DNA of 64,000 nucleotides, from contig CM045751.1 of the NCBI GenBank assembly GCA_024760905.1, positions 13,258,501-13,322,500 of the forward strand, in the 5' to 3' direction. Within the stretch, counting starts at the first letter, position 1. Every line of letters starts with the position of its first letter. This DNA is from Plotosus lineatus (taxonomy: Eukaryota; Chordata; Actinopteri; Siluriformes; Plotosidae). The notes under the pieces were generated by a model. That model saw only the letters and a program-made list of their open reading frames with translations. It was not told the origin of the DNA and ran no database searches. The position numbers and the translations under genes are program-made. This document shows positions 35,172 to 46,549 of this stretch, piece after piece.

Positions 35172-36567
35172 CTATATCTAGATATTCAACAAGGTCTTAG
35201 ATATTCAACAAGGTCTTAGAAAGTGAGCAGATGCCAGAGGAATGGAGGAGAAGTGTGCTTGTGCCCATTTTTAAGAACAAGGGAGATGTACAGAGTTGTG
35301 GCAACTACAGAGGGATAAAGTTGATGAGCCATACAATGAAGCTATGGGAAAGAATAGTGGAAGCAAGACTAAGGGCAGAGGTCAGCATTTGTGAACAACA
35401 GTTTGGTTTCATGCCCAGAAAGAGCACCACAGATGCAGTGTTTGCTTTGAGGATGTTAATAGAGAAGTACAGAGAAGGTCAGAGGGAGCTGCATTGTGCC
35501 TTTGTGGATCTGGAGAAAGCCTATGACAGGGTGCCGAGAGAAGAACTGTGGTATTGTATGAGGAAGTCTGGAGTGACAGAGAAGTATGTTAGAGTGGTGC
35601 AGGACATGTATGAGAGATGTAAGACAGTGGTGAGGTGTGCTGTTGGTGTGACAGAAGAGTTCAAGGTGGAGGTGGGACTGCATCAAGGGTCAGCTCTCAG
35701 CCCCTTCTTGTTTGCTATGGTTATGGACAGGCTAACAGACGAGGTTAGACAAGAATCTCCATGGACTATGATGTTTGCAGATGACATCGTGATCTGTAGT
35801 GAGAGCAGAGACCAAGTGGAGGAAAATCTAGAGAGGTGGAGGTATGCCCTGGAAAGGAGGGGATTGAAGGTTAGTCTTAGTAAGACAGAATATATGTGTG
35901 TGAACGACAAGGACCCAAGAGGAACTTTGAGGTTACAGGGGGCAGAGATAAAGAAGGTGGAGGATTTTAAGTACTTAGGCTCAACAATCCAGAGCAATGG
36001 AGAGTGGGGAAAAGAGGTGAAGAAGCGCGTGCAGGCAGGTTGGAATGGATGGAGAAAAGTGTCCGGTGTGATGTGTGATAGGAGAGTATCGGCAAGAATG
36101 AAGGGAAAAGTGTACAAGACGGTGGTGAGGCCAGCAATGTTGTATGGTTTAGAGACAGTGGCCCTGGAGAAAAGACAGGAGTCAGAGTTGGAGGTAGCAG
36201 AGATGAAAATGTTGAGGTTCTCTTTGGGAGTAACGAGGATGGATAGGATCAGAAATGAGTACATCAGAGGGGACAGCACATGTTAGATGTTTTGGAGACA
36301 AAGTCAGAGAGGCTAGATTGAGATGGTTTGGACATGTACAGAGGAGGGATAGTGAGTATATTGGTCGTAGGATGCTGAGGTTGGAACTACCAGGCAAAAG
36401 GCCCAGAGGAAGACCAAAGAGAAGATTTATGGATGCGGTGAAGGCGGACATGAAGGTCGTTGGAGTAAGAGAAGAAGATGCAGAGGACAGGGAGAGATGG
36501 AGGCAGATCATTTGCTGTGGCGACCCCTGAAGGGAACAGCCGAAAGGAAAAGAAGAAGAAGAAGAAG
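35172..36567 (+). mobile_element. RTE-like LINE copy R3, 5'-truncated, with 20 bp target-site duplication
   Basis: The flanks ATTTATGATATAGATTTTTT at 35152-35171 and 36568-36587 are identical. The insert starts inside the RT coding region, has an exact 19 bp tandem duplication at 35181-35218, and ends GGCGACCCCTGAAGGGAACA followed by AAG repeats. It is the longest LINE coding region in the window. The family is probably RTE or RTE-X; the clade call rests on memory of similar fish sequences. Confidence 0.9.
35231..36286 (+). pseudogene. LINE reverse transcriptase, partial, C-terminal frameshift
   Basis: A 351-codon frame. Visible RT blocks: NYRGIKL (about residues 25-31), FGFMPRKSTTDAVFALR (58-74), FVDLEKAYDRVP with catalytic Asp (91-102), GLHQGSALSPFLF (149-161), FADD catalytic box (182-185), DFKYLGSTI and RPAMLYGLETVAL. 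The endonuclease and N-terminal RT are lost by 5' truncation. An extra G in the run 36269-36272 shifts the frame; the C-terminal domain continues in another frame to 36530 (CFGDKVREARLRWFGHVQRR, ending ICCGDP). The catalytic residues remain but the copy is not functional. Confidence 0.88.
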
Positions 36568-36707
36568 ATTTATGATATAGATTTTTTATTCAATTTCTAT
36601 TTCTACTTGTTCTTCAATTTCACTTTGACTTTTGATGTCGGACAGCCCTGTTCGTATGTCTGGGTGTTTTTGTAAAACGAATGTTTGTAAGTAGGGTAGC
36701 GTCTGTA

Positions 36708-38379
36708 CTGTGCAAGACAAATATATTGCACATGTCTAGTTCTCTCTGTTATATAACCTCACTGTCTCTCATAATACACATGAGATTTCTGTCATCTGAA
36801 TATTCCCTGTGCTGTCACTTTGGCTTAGAAGAAGCTCATGTCCTCTTTTTAAATGTTTATCCTAAGTCATGCCCTTGATGGTTTGCAGCGTATCATGTTT
36901 CATTGAGATTTCACTGAAATTCTAAGACCAGACAAAGCTTCATCTAAAAACAAAAAACTGCTTCACATATTGTAGAACCATTGCGGTGGTTCTTTCCAAA
37001 GTCGAAGTGACTAAAAATCTTTACTGTATATCAAGCATCCTGTCAAACTTCCTGACAATCGCACCAGATCGCCAGCTCAGCATCTGGAATTCAAACCTGC
37101 TCATTATGACCAAAATATATCACCCTTTGTAATGCAGTGAATCACAGTGAAATTACATCTTACAGTCAGAATACTTGCTGAAGGTTAATTAGGTTACCAT
37201 TGCATTCTGGAATCAGACCATTTACCACTGGCATCTGTTTTCCTGTGAACACATCAAGTTGAACCTTGTTATCTCAAATTAATCCACATTAACTGGAGTG
37301 ATTTCTTTGGTTTGAAACCTTGTGGTTTTGGGTAATAGATGAAAGACCTCTTTGGTCATTTTTCTATAGAATTTTCCACTCAAAATCCAGTTGTTTATTT
37401 TGGCCTCATACCTCCACCATGGCAGTACGCAGAGTTTTTCCAATAATGAATTCAATCGATGCAAATTCAGCAATGTGGAATGGTTCGTTCTAAATAAACT
37501 GATTTAATATGAGCAGTTATGGTGAGAACACATTTTAGGAGCCAGATTTATGTAAAATTCCAAGTGTTCCATAAACATTTTTATAATATGGACAATATAA
37601 TGACAGCTGTTTAGTTGTGGCCTGGTTCTTTTGAATGTTATGCAACCCTTTGGCCAGGCTGGGAAGCACATCAGGTCTAGAAACTGTGATGGCCCCCAGC
37701 TGTTGGCTGGTGCTGTGTCCTTTTCTGTCTTCTTCCGAGGCCATCGTCTTGTTCTCTTCTTGTGATTAAAGAGACGTTTTATTTTTCCTATGTGTTTTTT
37801 TTTTTTTTTTTTTTTTTTTTTTTGTGATGTGGCATGCCAAAGGCCACCCTGATTGGTGCAGATGCAATGTCATTACACTCTTTAAGAACAAAGAATTATT
37901 CTTTATTATTAGACAAGATGTTTATGCCTCCCAGTGGTCCTGTTCACTATTTATTCTTTTCATTTATTCCCATGATTCAGTCCACACAGAGTTTGACAGT
38001 AGTACGTTGCAATGGGATATGGTAATCAATGTTCTAGATGCAGGTGGTGGTTTAGCATCATATATAATTAATAATCATAATTATCAAAATAATAATAACA
38101 TCCCTTGAGCTTGAGGCAAATAATTGTTTCAGTACATACTACATGGAAACATAATGAAAAAGCACATGATGGGAGAGTTACAAAAGAATGAGGGGTTTAC
38201 TTATCAGGGCCAATTTTGTTGATTTTTAAAGTAGATAAACACAATTTTTCAGCTCAAAATTGTAAAATAATTTAGCACAAAATTTTCACCAGTGATGAAT
38301 AATAAATGATGAAAGTATACATTGAATATATTTCCAACAGTAATGTGATTTATTTACAAGTGTGTAATAAAAAAAAAGA

Positions 38380-38425
<46 letters not shown>

Positions 38426-38457
38426 CACACACACACATATATACACATACTTATACA
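36708..38457 (+). other. sbf2 intron: nothing recognised apart from simple repeats
   Basis: Unique-looking DNA with poly(T) at 37796-37823 and a TA/CA tract at 38380-38440. Confidence 0.5.
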
Positions 38458-38750
38458 CAGGGATCCTTGCTACTTTGTGCTTCAATTTATGCGGCTTCAG
38501 TGCACCGCTTTTTTTTTTTTTTTTAAATAGTCATCGAATTAAAAAAATAAGGACATTAAGGAAGAATAGGCGGAAAACTTAAGGAAAATGTCACAAAAAA
38601 AAGCCAATTATGCAAAAAAAACAACAAAAAAAAACCCCAACATTCAAAAACAAAAATAACAACCCAAAATCCCGCGCGCGCGTCTGTATGCTTGTGTATT
38701 TATATTTTGTGTACATCTTACGCATTATTTTTGAATGTTTAATTGCTATA
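38458..38750 (-). mobile_element. Truncated family A element A6
   Basis: It begins CAGGGATCCTTGCTACTTTG and follows the A pattern up to TTGAATGTTTAATTGC. The other end (GGTTAAT/TIR) is absent. Confidence 0.75.
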
Positions 38751-40187
38751 TAAAATTCAAAATGTTACAATAAGTATATCACAACAGTAATATCAGCAAC
38801 AACAATATTATAATAGTTATTTTAACATTTTTTTAAATTAATAATATAACACAATTTTTAGTAACCACATTTTTTTCTCTTTAATTATTTTCACACTGAA
38901 TGTTTTTTTTAATCCTCAAATGGTGAGCCAATCAGTTTGCTTTGTTGTTGTGTAGTTACTAATTTATAATAGGTCAGATGGGCTATTCAACACAAAATTT
39001 TTGATTGTGTAGTATATGCTTAAAACTTTTCTTCATAGTACGTTTACTCATTAGAGTCCAAAGACTTGAATTCCAAATTTGCTTGTTCAGACAGGTCCTT
39101 AAGGGTTTCTGCTCAGTCTGGCTATTTTCAAATTACTGAGTCATCATGGACTCCTACATAAGTATGTCATAATTTGTTGAATTTCTGGTATTTTTTATAC
39201 TTTACTGCTTTTTTATTGAATTTGGAAAGATAAATTTACAGCTTTGACTGTTGGAACATCAACATTGGAGACTCCTTCAGTTAAAGATAAAATAAACATT
39301 TACATATTATTTTGCTTGTATAATGTTGCTCTTCGCTGTAAGTTCCTGTCAATAAACTGTTACAGGAGAAACAATAAGTAATAGAATGAATGCTTTAACA
39401 TATAAAAACCATGCACTGCTGTAGTATAAGTCATTTAATGATATTATACAATTAATATGTAAAATTATTAATTAAGAAAGTTAAAGAATCTATTGAAGCA
39501 CTATAATGTCATATGTTTGTCATGTTCCACAAATCAAAAATGCAGTGGAAAGTGTGGACACGCAGCCTGATACAGCAAAAAAGTAATCCATTCTCAAAAT
39601 CCATGTGATTTTTGGAAGATCAACATTTAATTCACAGTTTAATAGAAGACTACAGAATTCAGAGTCCTGAAGTAAATTTTATCTGATTGGAAGCAACAGT
39701 TATGGAATGTATTTTCCTCTCGTAATTGAGCCAAATCCTCCCAATAACACTGAAATGTGTTTCTCATCTGTAGGGGTATTTAAATCCCAGTGCTCTCCAT
39801 GGAAGATGCTGTGGCCCTCGCGGCATGTTTTCATTGTCTGAGTAAAAAAGGCAATAAAGAGGCGAGTCAGCAGGGTTGGAAAGGTGGTCACCAGTATGAG
39901 CTTAAGTGCATTATGGAGGCTCAAATGTGGCAATCTGAACCAGATTCAGTGCATCAGAACTCAATATTGGTTTCATATTAGAAAAAGTAAATTAAAAATG
40001 AGTCACCTAGGCTCAATATTTGTTATAAATCTGTTTGTGTTTATGCTTTTTCCAATTTCACTTGAAGAATGAATCACAATCCCAAATTAGTAAATTACGT
40101 GCAATGGGTTTTTTTCACGCATTCGGGTTTTTGCTGTTGAATAAAGGTACCTCTTTTAAATCTACATGGGGATGAATTGAATATTGT
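38751..40187 (+). other. sbf2 intron: nothing recognised
   Basis: AT-rich intronic DNA, no exon or repeat boundary recognised. Confidence 0.5.
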
Positions 40188-41740
40188 TTATCATCATCAT
40201 CATCATCATCTTCCTCCACTTAATCCAGGGTCGGGTCACAGGGGTTGCAGCCTAACCAATGAGGTCCAGGCATCCTTCTCCCCAGCCACTTCCAGCACTT
40301 CAAGGTGATCACCGAGGTGTTCCCAGACCAGCTGAGAGACATAATCCCTCTAGTGTGTTCTGGGTCGACCCCGGGGTCTCTTCCCAATTGGACACCAAAC
40401 CAGGGAGGTGTTCGGGAGGCATTCTAACCAGACGCCTGAGCCACCTCAACTGACTCTTCTTAAAACGGAGGAGTAGTCCTACTTCGAGTCTACTTTGGTT
40501 ATGGATTGCTGAGCTTCTCACCTTATCCCTAAGGGAGTGCCCCGCCACCCTGCAAAGGAAGCTAAGTTCAACTGCTCGTAATCATAGGTAGGGGTTGGAA
40601 TGTAGTTCGAGTGGTAAATTGAGAGCTTTGCCTTGTGGCTCAGCTCCCTCTTCACCACCATGGCCCGGCACAAGCCAAGCTTTCTAGCAGAGGCTGCAAC
40701 AATCTGCCTGTCAATCTGCCACTCCATCCTGCGCTTATTCGCGAACATAACCCCGAGATACTTGAATTTCTTTACTTGGCATGGGACCTCATTCCAGATC
40801 CGGAGGGTGTATTCTACCCCTTTCTGGCTGAAAACCATGGCCTTGGGCTTATAGGCACTAATTCTTATAACTTGGCAGTAAATTGCTCCAATGAGAGCTG
40901 GAGGTACTCGGTTTATGAAGCCAAATAGACAACACCACCTGAAAAAAAGCAGAGATTAGATCCTATGGCTATCAAACTAGGACACTCCGGTTTGCCAATC
41001 CAGAGGTACGGCCCCTGATGACCACGTGATGTTGCAGTGACCTGTCAACCAAGACAGTCCTGCAACATTTAGAGCCCTGAGATATTCAAGGTGGATCTCA
41101 TCCACCCCTGATGCCCAACCATCGAGAAGCTTTTTGACTACCTCGGCAACCTCAGCTTCAGTGATGGATAGACCCCCACCCAAACCCACTGGCTCTTCGT
41201 TCTTCATGGAGGGCATGTTGCTGGAATTCAGATAGTTCTTAAAGTATTCCTTCCACCTTCGAACAACATCCCAGTCCAAATGAGCAGCTCTCCACTTCCA
41301 CTGTAAACAACATTTGTGGAGAACTGCTTTCTCCCCCTGAGGTGCTGGATGGTGGTTCAGAACCTTTTCATGGTCCAAATGATAGTTGCTGTCCAGACCC
41401 TCAACAAACTCCCATGCCCGAGATTTTGCACTGACGACAGCTCAGGCTGCAGCATATTTGGCCTGCTGGTGCCTGTATGCTGCCTCAGGAGCCCATAGGC
41501 CGATGAGACCTGACAGGTCTACTTTTTCAACTGGGCAGCTTCCAGATTCAGCTCCATCAGGGTACACTACCAAGTTTAAGGGTAACTGCCACATCAGGCA
41601 CTTTCCGGAAATAGGTATGGGCTGCTGTCTCAACAATGGAGGCAGGAAACATGGCCCATTCGGATTCCCTGTCCTTTGCCTCATTTGAGATGTGGTTGTA
41701 GCTCCGCTGGAGGTGAGAGTTAAAGGCCTCGCGATGACAT
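40188..41740 (-). pseudogene. LINE family Q, internally deleted reverse transcriptase
   Basis: Minus-strand order: N-terminal linker and RT start (about 41700-40980: DVVRRWKEYFKNYL, AEVAEVVKKLLDGWASGVDE, SWLTGHCNITWSSGAVPLDW), then directly the RT thumb and C-terminus (40838-40250: FKYLGVMFANKRRMEWQIDR, VVKRELSHKAKLSIYHS, RLVRMPPEHLP). The middle of the RT, including the FADD catalytic box, is absent between about 40860 and 40980. The minus-strand tail is (GAT)n. It is dead by deletion. Confidence 0.8.
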
Positions 41741-42754
41741 AAAATTATTTATACTGTGATATATTTTGACAATATTGCCCACCCCTACACAGTGGACACA
41801 AAGTTAGATTATGTAATCATAGAGCCATAAATTCATGTGGATCTTGGTCAAGATCCTGATGGCACTACAAGTTTGAGCCTGACCAGTCACTGTTCAAGTC
41901 CTTGCTTGTCATCAGAGAGGAAGGTCAGGAAATCAGCTGTGACTACATCAACAACCGGTGTTGTCAAACTAGGTGTAAAAAAAAATACATTTTTGACAGT
42001 TATTTTTGTTTGGGATATCATATCCCAGATAGCTACTCTTTTTGTGTTTCACGACAAGGTCTCGTGTCCCAGTGTTAATGTTTGGCTCTCTAAATTTGTC
42101 AGCACAATTACTTCTTAACCAGCTTGAATTTGTGTATTCTGACCTAAATTAAAGCAACCTCAAGTTTCTGTGTTTTTTCTTTGTCCTTATTCACTTTGCC
42201 CTCAGTCAGCATCTAGCTAGTGTTTAGATTAATACTGTGTTATTCCACAATAGTTATGTTTGTTTAAAGGTCACCTTAACATTGCATGAGCGCTGAACAC
42301 AACTAATTACACCTTAGACAACGGAACCATCTACCAGAGTGAAATACCGCCTGTGGACTTCCCAGATGACAGCTCACAGAAATCATATTTTACACATGCT
42401 GAGGTCATTAAATCCCAGAGATGATTTGATTTTGGAATGTCAGAGTCAAAGGTCACGTTTAAGGAATAGGCATTTATTTGCTGTGTTAAAATTGGAATTT
42501 CTTATATCTCAGATAAACATGACATGAGCCCATAGATGCAGTGAGACCAATAGGACATTGTGTGCATTCTTTTAAACAGTATCATCCCCTTTGTCCTTGA
42601 ATGACCTTGAGAGGTCAAAATCCAGCTTAATTACTTACTAATTGGAAACCAATGTAAGGACATACAACTAGTAAGATCAGCACATGGAAATTGAAACCAA
42701 AAATCATTTAAGGCTTATTATGAGGGAATAAGCATTTTAGAACTTAACAAGGGA

Positions 42755-42756
<2 letters not shown>
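41741..42756 (+). other. sbf2 intron: nothing recognised
   Basis: No repeat or exon recognised. Confidence 0.5.

Positions 42757-42790
<34 letters not shown>
42757..42790. repeat. (ATT)n microsatellite
   Basis: About eleven ATT units directly before a SINE. Confidence 0.9.
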
Positions 42791-42791
<1 letters not shown>

Positions 42792-43052
42792 GAGTAGCAC
42801 AGTGGTGTCATGATTTGGATGTCTGCCTCACGGCAAGAAGGTACTGGGTTCGAGGCCCATGCCAGGCATGGGCATTTCTGGGTGTAGTTACATGCTCTTT
42901 CAATTCTTGTATGGGTTTCCACCATATAGAACTTCTTTTCCCTTCTACCTTCCAAAGACATGTACATTATGCTAATTGGATGTTCCGAATTGTTTGTAGG
43001 TGTGCGAGTGGATGTGGGTGTGTCCAGAGTGTACCCAGTCTGCAACTGCAGT
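42791..43052 (+). mobile_element. tRNA-derived SINE
   Basis: Box A-like AGTAGCACAGTGGTG, box B GGTTCGAGGCCC and the phrases TGTATGGGTTTCC and TTCCAAAGACATGTACATTA, characteristic of the same group as the SINE at 10660. The tail is truncated after GTACCCAGTCTGCAA. Confidence 0.75.
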
Positions 43053-43380
43053 ATGATGATGATTATTATTATTATTTGCATGGCAGAAGTAATTTGCACT
43101 GTTTGAGTGCTCCTCTAGTATTTTTTTGTCTTCCTCCAGTTGCTGACTCATTAGTAATGAAAGTTGACTTTTGCATGCTTAGGTTGTAATCAGTGCTGTT
43201 TTTTTTTTTTTACCCCAACTTTTTCAACTATCCACTGTTTTATTGTTAGTTTTGATTCATACCCAGTGTCAGCAAGCTCCATATCTAGTTGTTCCTCAGA
43301 AATGCCAATGCCCATTCATGTCACCATACTCTCATAACTACAGATAAATTCTTCCAAGAATAATATGAATAATAAATATG
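43053..43380 (+). other. sbf2 intron: nothing recognised
   Basis: A short ATT tract follows the SINE; a T run at 43199-43211. Nothing else recognised. Confidence 0.5.
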
Positions 43381-43787
43381 AAGATCTGGTCGTAGGCTGC
43401 CGTAAGCTGGAAGGCACAGTGTATGCCCATCGAGGTTGGCTGCAGAGGGTTCGCAGGCCAATCACTCTATAAAACCTTGAGTGTGCTGGGCATTACGGGG
43501 ATGGAGAGGAGACGAGCCATCAAGAGGATCACTGAGGAAGCAGAGAAAGCCTCGAGATGGCTGTGGATTAGGAGAGGAGATCCATGGGAAAGCAAAAGCC
43601 ACCTGAACACAAGCCGGGTCTGATCAACCATGGCCGGGTCGCCTGGGCGAGGGTGTCTGATGTTGAAAGACCCGAAACATCCGAGGACCTCAGGTTACAT
43701 CACTGATGATGTGTTCAGGAACATCCTAGAGATGTATCATAACAATGCTTTCATTCTCAACTAATATTAAAAAAAAAAAAAAAAAAT
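43381..43787 (+). pseudogene. LINE 3' end, restriction-like-endonuclease type (inferred), with poly(A)
   Basis: The frame 43423-43623 encodes IEVGCRGFAGQSLYKTLSVL, RRRAIKRITEEAEKASRWLW and IRRGDPWES. These resemble the C-terminal region of fish R2/R4/NeSL-type LINEs, which carry a restriction-like endonuclease; the assignment is from memory. About 150 bp of 3' UTR and a 19 bp A run follow. Strongly 5'-truncated. Confidence 0.55.
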
Positions 43788-44490
43788 GAAAGCAAGTGCT
43801 TCTATGATACAGTTGATCTATGTAACACCATCTGGGGTTTTTTTTTAATGCGAAAAGGCCAATTTTTATTTCGAGCTTGTTATACAGAGATTTGGAAATG
43901 AGTTTTTTTACCCTTAGATTTCATTTATACAGTGATGTCATCATGTTTAGTTCAGTATTGTGAAACATTACATTTCTTTACAGTGACACAATGATTTTAA
44001 TGTAATTGATTTGATTTGCATCTACCAGGGCTCTGGAACATGGTATTTCTATCATGAGCCGTCATAGGTTAGAATAACATTCCCCAGGCCACTGGCAAGG
44101 TCTCCTGGAAAAAACATTTTATGCAATTACACAGTTTTTCTAAGATTAAGGCCTATTAATAGGACGACACTTGTTTGACTTCCATTTCCTTTTAGATTTC
44201 TGGCATTCGCGCTCAACCTTAATCTCTTATCACAGCTTTTTTTTTTTTTTCTTCACCATGTTTATCCTTGAGTGGTGTGAACTCAGCAAGAGCATGAGCT
44301 CATGCGGTACGCAGGCACCACTGACTCGATTTGCTAGCTTTTTTTCATGTTTGTTGAAAATGTTAATTTCAACAAACCTCTGTTTCGTGCATTGCTTTGT
44401 ATAATTTGTACATTTTCCAGATTTGTCAATGTTTTACAGGTAGATGTCCTGCCTGTCGATGATTCTCAGTCTTTTGGGGGTTTTTTTCAG
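43788..44490 (+). other. sbf2 intron end: nothing recognised
   Basis: No repeat recognised. It ends in the T-rich acceptor of the next exon; T runs near 44239. Confidence 0.55.
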
Positions 44491-44619
44491 GGCACGAAGG
44501 TGCAAAGTGATGAAGATGAAGATGACGAAGAAGAAGATGGTCTGATCCAGCCAGCAGAAGTTTTTGCACCTAAAAGTCTAATCCTGGTTTCCAGATTAGA
44601 TTTTCCAGAAATATTCAGG
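44491..44619 (+). CDS. sbf2: sbf2 exon (window exon 2, probably exon 4)
   Basis: 43 codons, phase 0-0, acceptor TTTTTTTCAG, donor AGG|GTAACA. It begins [17 protein letters not shown] and then enters the conserved [20 protein letters not shown]. The first third is a run of Asp/Glu where mammalian SBF2, as I recall it, has a shorter mixed-charge linker, so this exon is about two codons longer. The linker joins the uDENN part to the next beta strands and is probably a surface loop. The conserved second half makes the assignment firm. Confidence 0.95.
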
Positions 44620-45526
44620 GTAACATACAAACACTTCAGTACTGCCGACAACAACAAAAAATTAGTGTAACAGACACAAACACTCTAGTATTGACAAAAA
44701 AAAAGGGTAACACATACAAGCACTCCAGTACCGATAATGTAAAAAAAAAAAAAAAAATCAGATGCACAAACATTCCAGTACTGACAACACAAAAATATTC
44801 AGACACGCCAACACTTCAATAGTGACAATACTCTTTTTAGTAGCAGTGCTGAGTTCATTATTGTGGTTTGATTTTTATTTACTCTTAATTCCCCATCCTC
44901 ACAGTTTTCCTCATAATTAATACATCCTTCATATCCTCAAGTGATTGTACTTGGATTCTTGAATCTGACTCTTTCGATGATTGGCCATAGTTTTGTCACA
45001 GCAAAAGTGATAGTAGTCAAATGCTGAGCTCCTTTGTAAAACAACGGATGTTTATTTCGAAGTCTTCAGTGTCAGCACGATGAAACTGTTTCAATACATT
45101 ACACAACATTAACGTTAAGTACAAACAGGAAAAAGAGTAAGATGTGCCCCTCTTTAATAAATGAATAAAAATTTTAAAAGTTAGCATGATTTCACCACCA
45201 TGTCTTACCCTAACTCCTCCAACTGCATAATTAAAAAAAAGTTATAAAGTGGGACTGAAGTTTAAAGTTCAGGTGGAAAGTGGTGATCTAAATAAGGGTA
45301 GGGACTGAGAAGATGGCCTGCCCAGCTTAGATTAGCCATTGTAAACATATTAAATTAAAAAAATTCAACATGGAGAAGTACCAAACAGCTGATTCAAGGT
45401 CAGTATCAGCCTTAGACGAATGACTTTACCCACCTGATGCATGTTTTAGTCATTTTCTACCTGAAAAAAATATAAATTCTGCAGAGATTGAGACACTGTG
45501 TTCACATTAACACCAGCATTGATGTA
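44620..45526 (+). other. sbf2 intron: short imperfect tandem motif
   Basis: At 44627-44820 a degenerate unit of about 50-60 bp repeats four to five times, each with ACAAACACTTCAGTACTGAC-like text (44629, 44677, 44717, 44768, 44808). The rest is unrecognised. Confidence 0.55.
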
Positions 45527-45894
45527 ACGGGATCCCTCGCTACCTCGCGCTTCAATTCATGCGGCTTCAGTGCATCGTGTTTTTTTTTTTTTTTCTTTTT
45601 TCTTTTTTTTAATATTCATTGAAATAAGGAAATTAAGGAAGAATAGGGGAAAAAGTTAAGGAAAATGCGCAAAACAAGGCCAATAATGCAACCCCGCAAC
45701 AAAAACAACCCCCTACTTACATTTTTGTGAGGTGCGCCTTTGAATGCGATCAAACGTGCACGTCCGTATGTCTGTGTATTTATATTTTATTTACATCTTA
45801 TGCATTATTTTTCAATGTTTAATTGTTGTTATAAGCATTTATAGCGTTGGATATGTATTTATTGATATTATATACACATATACATGTACGTATA

Positions 45895-46549
45895 CAGGGA
45901 TCCCCCACTTTCCGCGGGTAATTGGGACCGAAATCCACGAAGTAGGATCACCCCCACCCTCGACTGACGTATACATACATGTATATTTGTATATATTATC
46001 AATAAATACATATCCAATGCTATAAATGCTTATACAGTAAAAACAATTAAGCACTGAAAAAAATAACATAAAGTTGTAAATAAAATAGAAATACAGACGC
46101 TGTTCAACTTACCAACATTCGTTTTGCAAACATCTGGAGATACCAACAAAGCTGTCCATGGTCAAAAAATATGGAATAAAATCTACAGAAAGATAGATCA
46201 TAAATATAATATGAAATATGACTAAACATTATCCTGAGGTACACTTAATACTAGGCTTCGGCAGAGGGGGGGCGTGGCTGCGCATACGCGCACACACAGA
46301 TGCAACAATGTGTTCAGTTTTGATGGGAGATTTTGGGTTGGTTTTTGTTTTGTATTGGTTTAGGGATTTTTTTTTTTTTTTTTTGCATAATTGGCCTAGT
46401 TTTTGTAACATTTTCCTTAACCTTTCCACCTATTCTTCTTTAATTTCCATATTTTTTAATTCAATGAATATTTATTTATTTATTTATTTTTAAAACCGCG
46501 ATGCACTGAAGCTGCATTAATTGAAGCACGAAGTAGCGAGGGATCCCTG
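45895..46549 (+). mobile_element. Family A (Tigger-like) element A8 nested in A7
   Basis: CAGGGATCCCCCACTTTCCG at the left and GCGAGGGATCCCTG at the right, with TA on both sides; it lies in opposite orientation to its host. A fragment of a family C element occupies about 46094-46265 inside it. Confidence 0.85.
46094..46265. mobile_element. Family C fragment C3 inside A8
   Basis: CAGACGCTGTTCAACTTACC begins it, and it contains TCATAAATATAATATGAAAT and TTATCCTGAGGTACACTTAA, the reverse of C1/C2 internal blocks. Only one terminus is present. Confidence 0.6.

Larger units (their letters stand above)
33193..36705. mobile_element. Family C (Tigger-like) element C1, host of a deep nest
   Basis: CAGACACTCCCCAACTTCTA begins the element and AAGTAGGGTAGCGTCTG ends it, both TA-flanked. 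Its original sequence is interrupted by A5 (33309-34405) and an RTE-like LINE copy (35172-36567). C2 sits inside A5. The left part keeps the GTTTGTAAGTCGTTACAGGG and CAAGTTTGTACGATATACAA blocks shared with C2. A stretch at about 34565-34950 also lacks a counterpart in C2 and may be another insertion. Confidence 0.8.
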
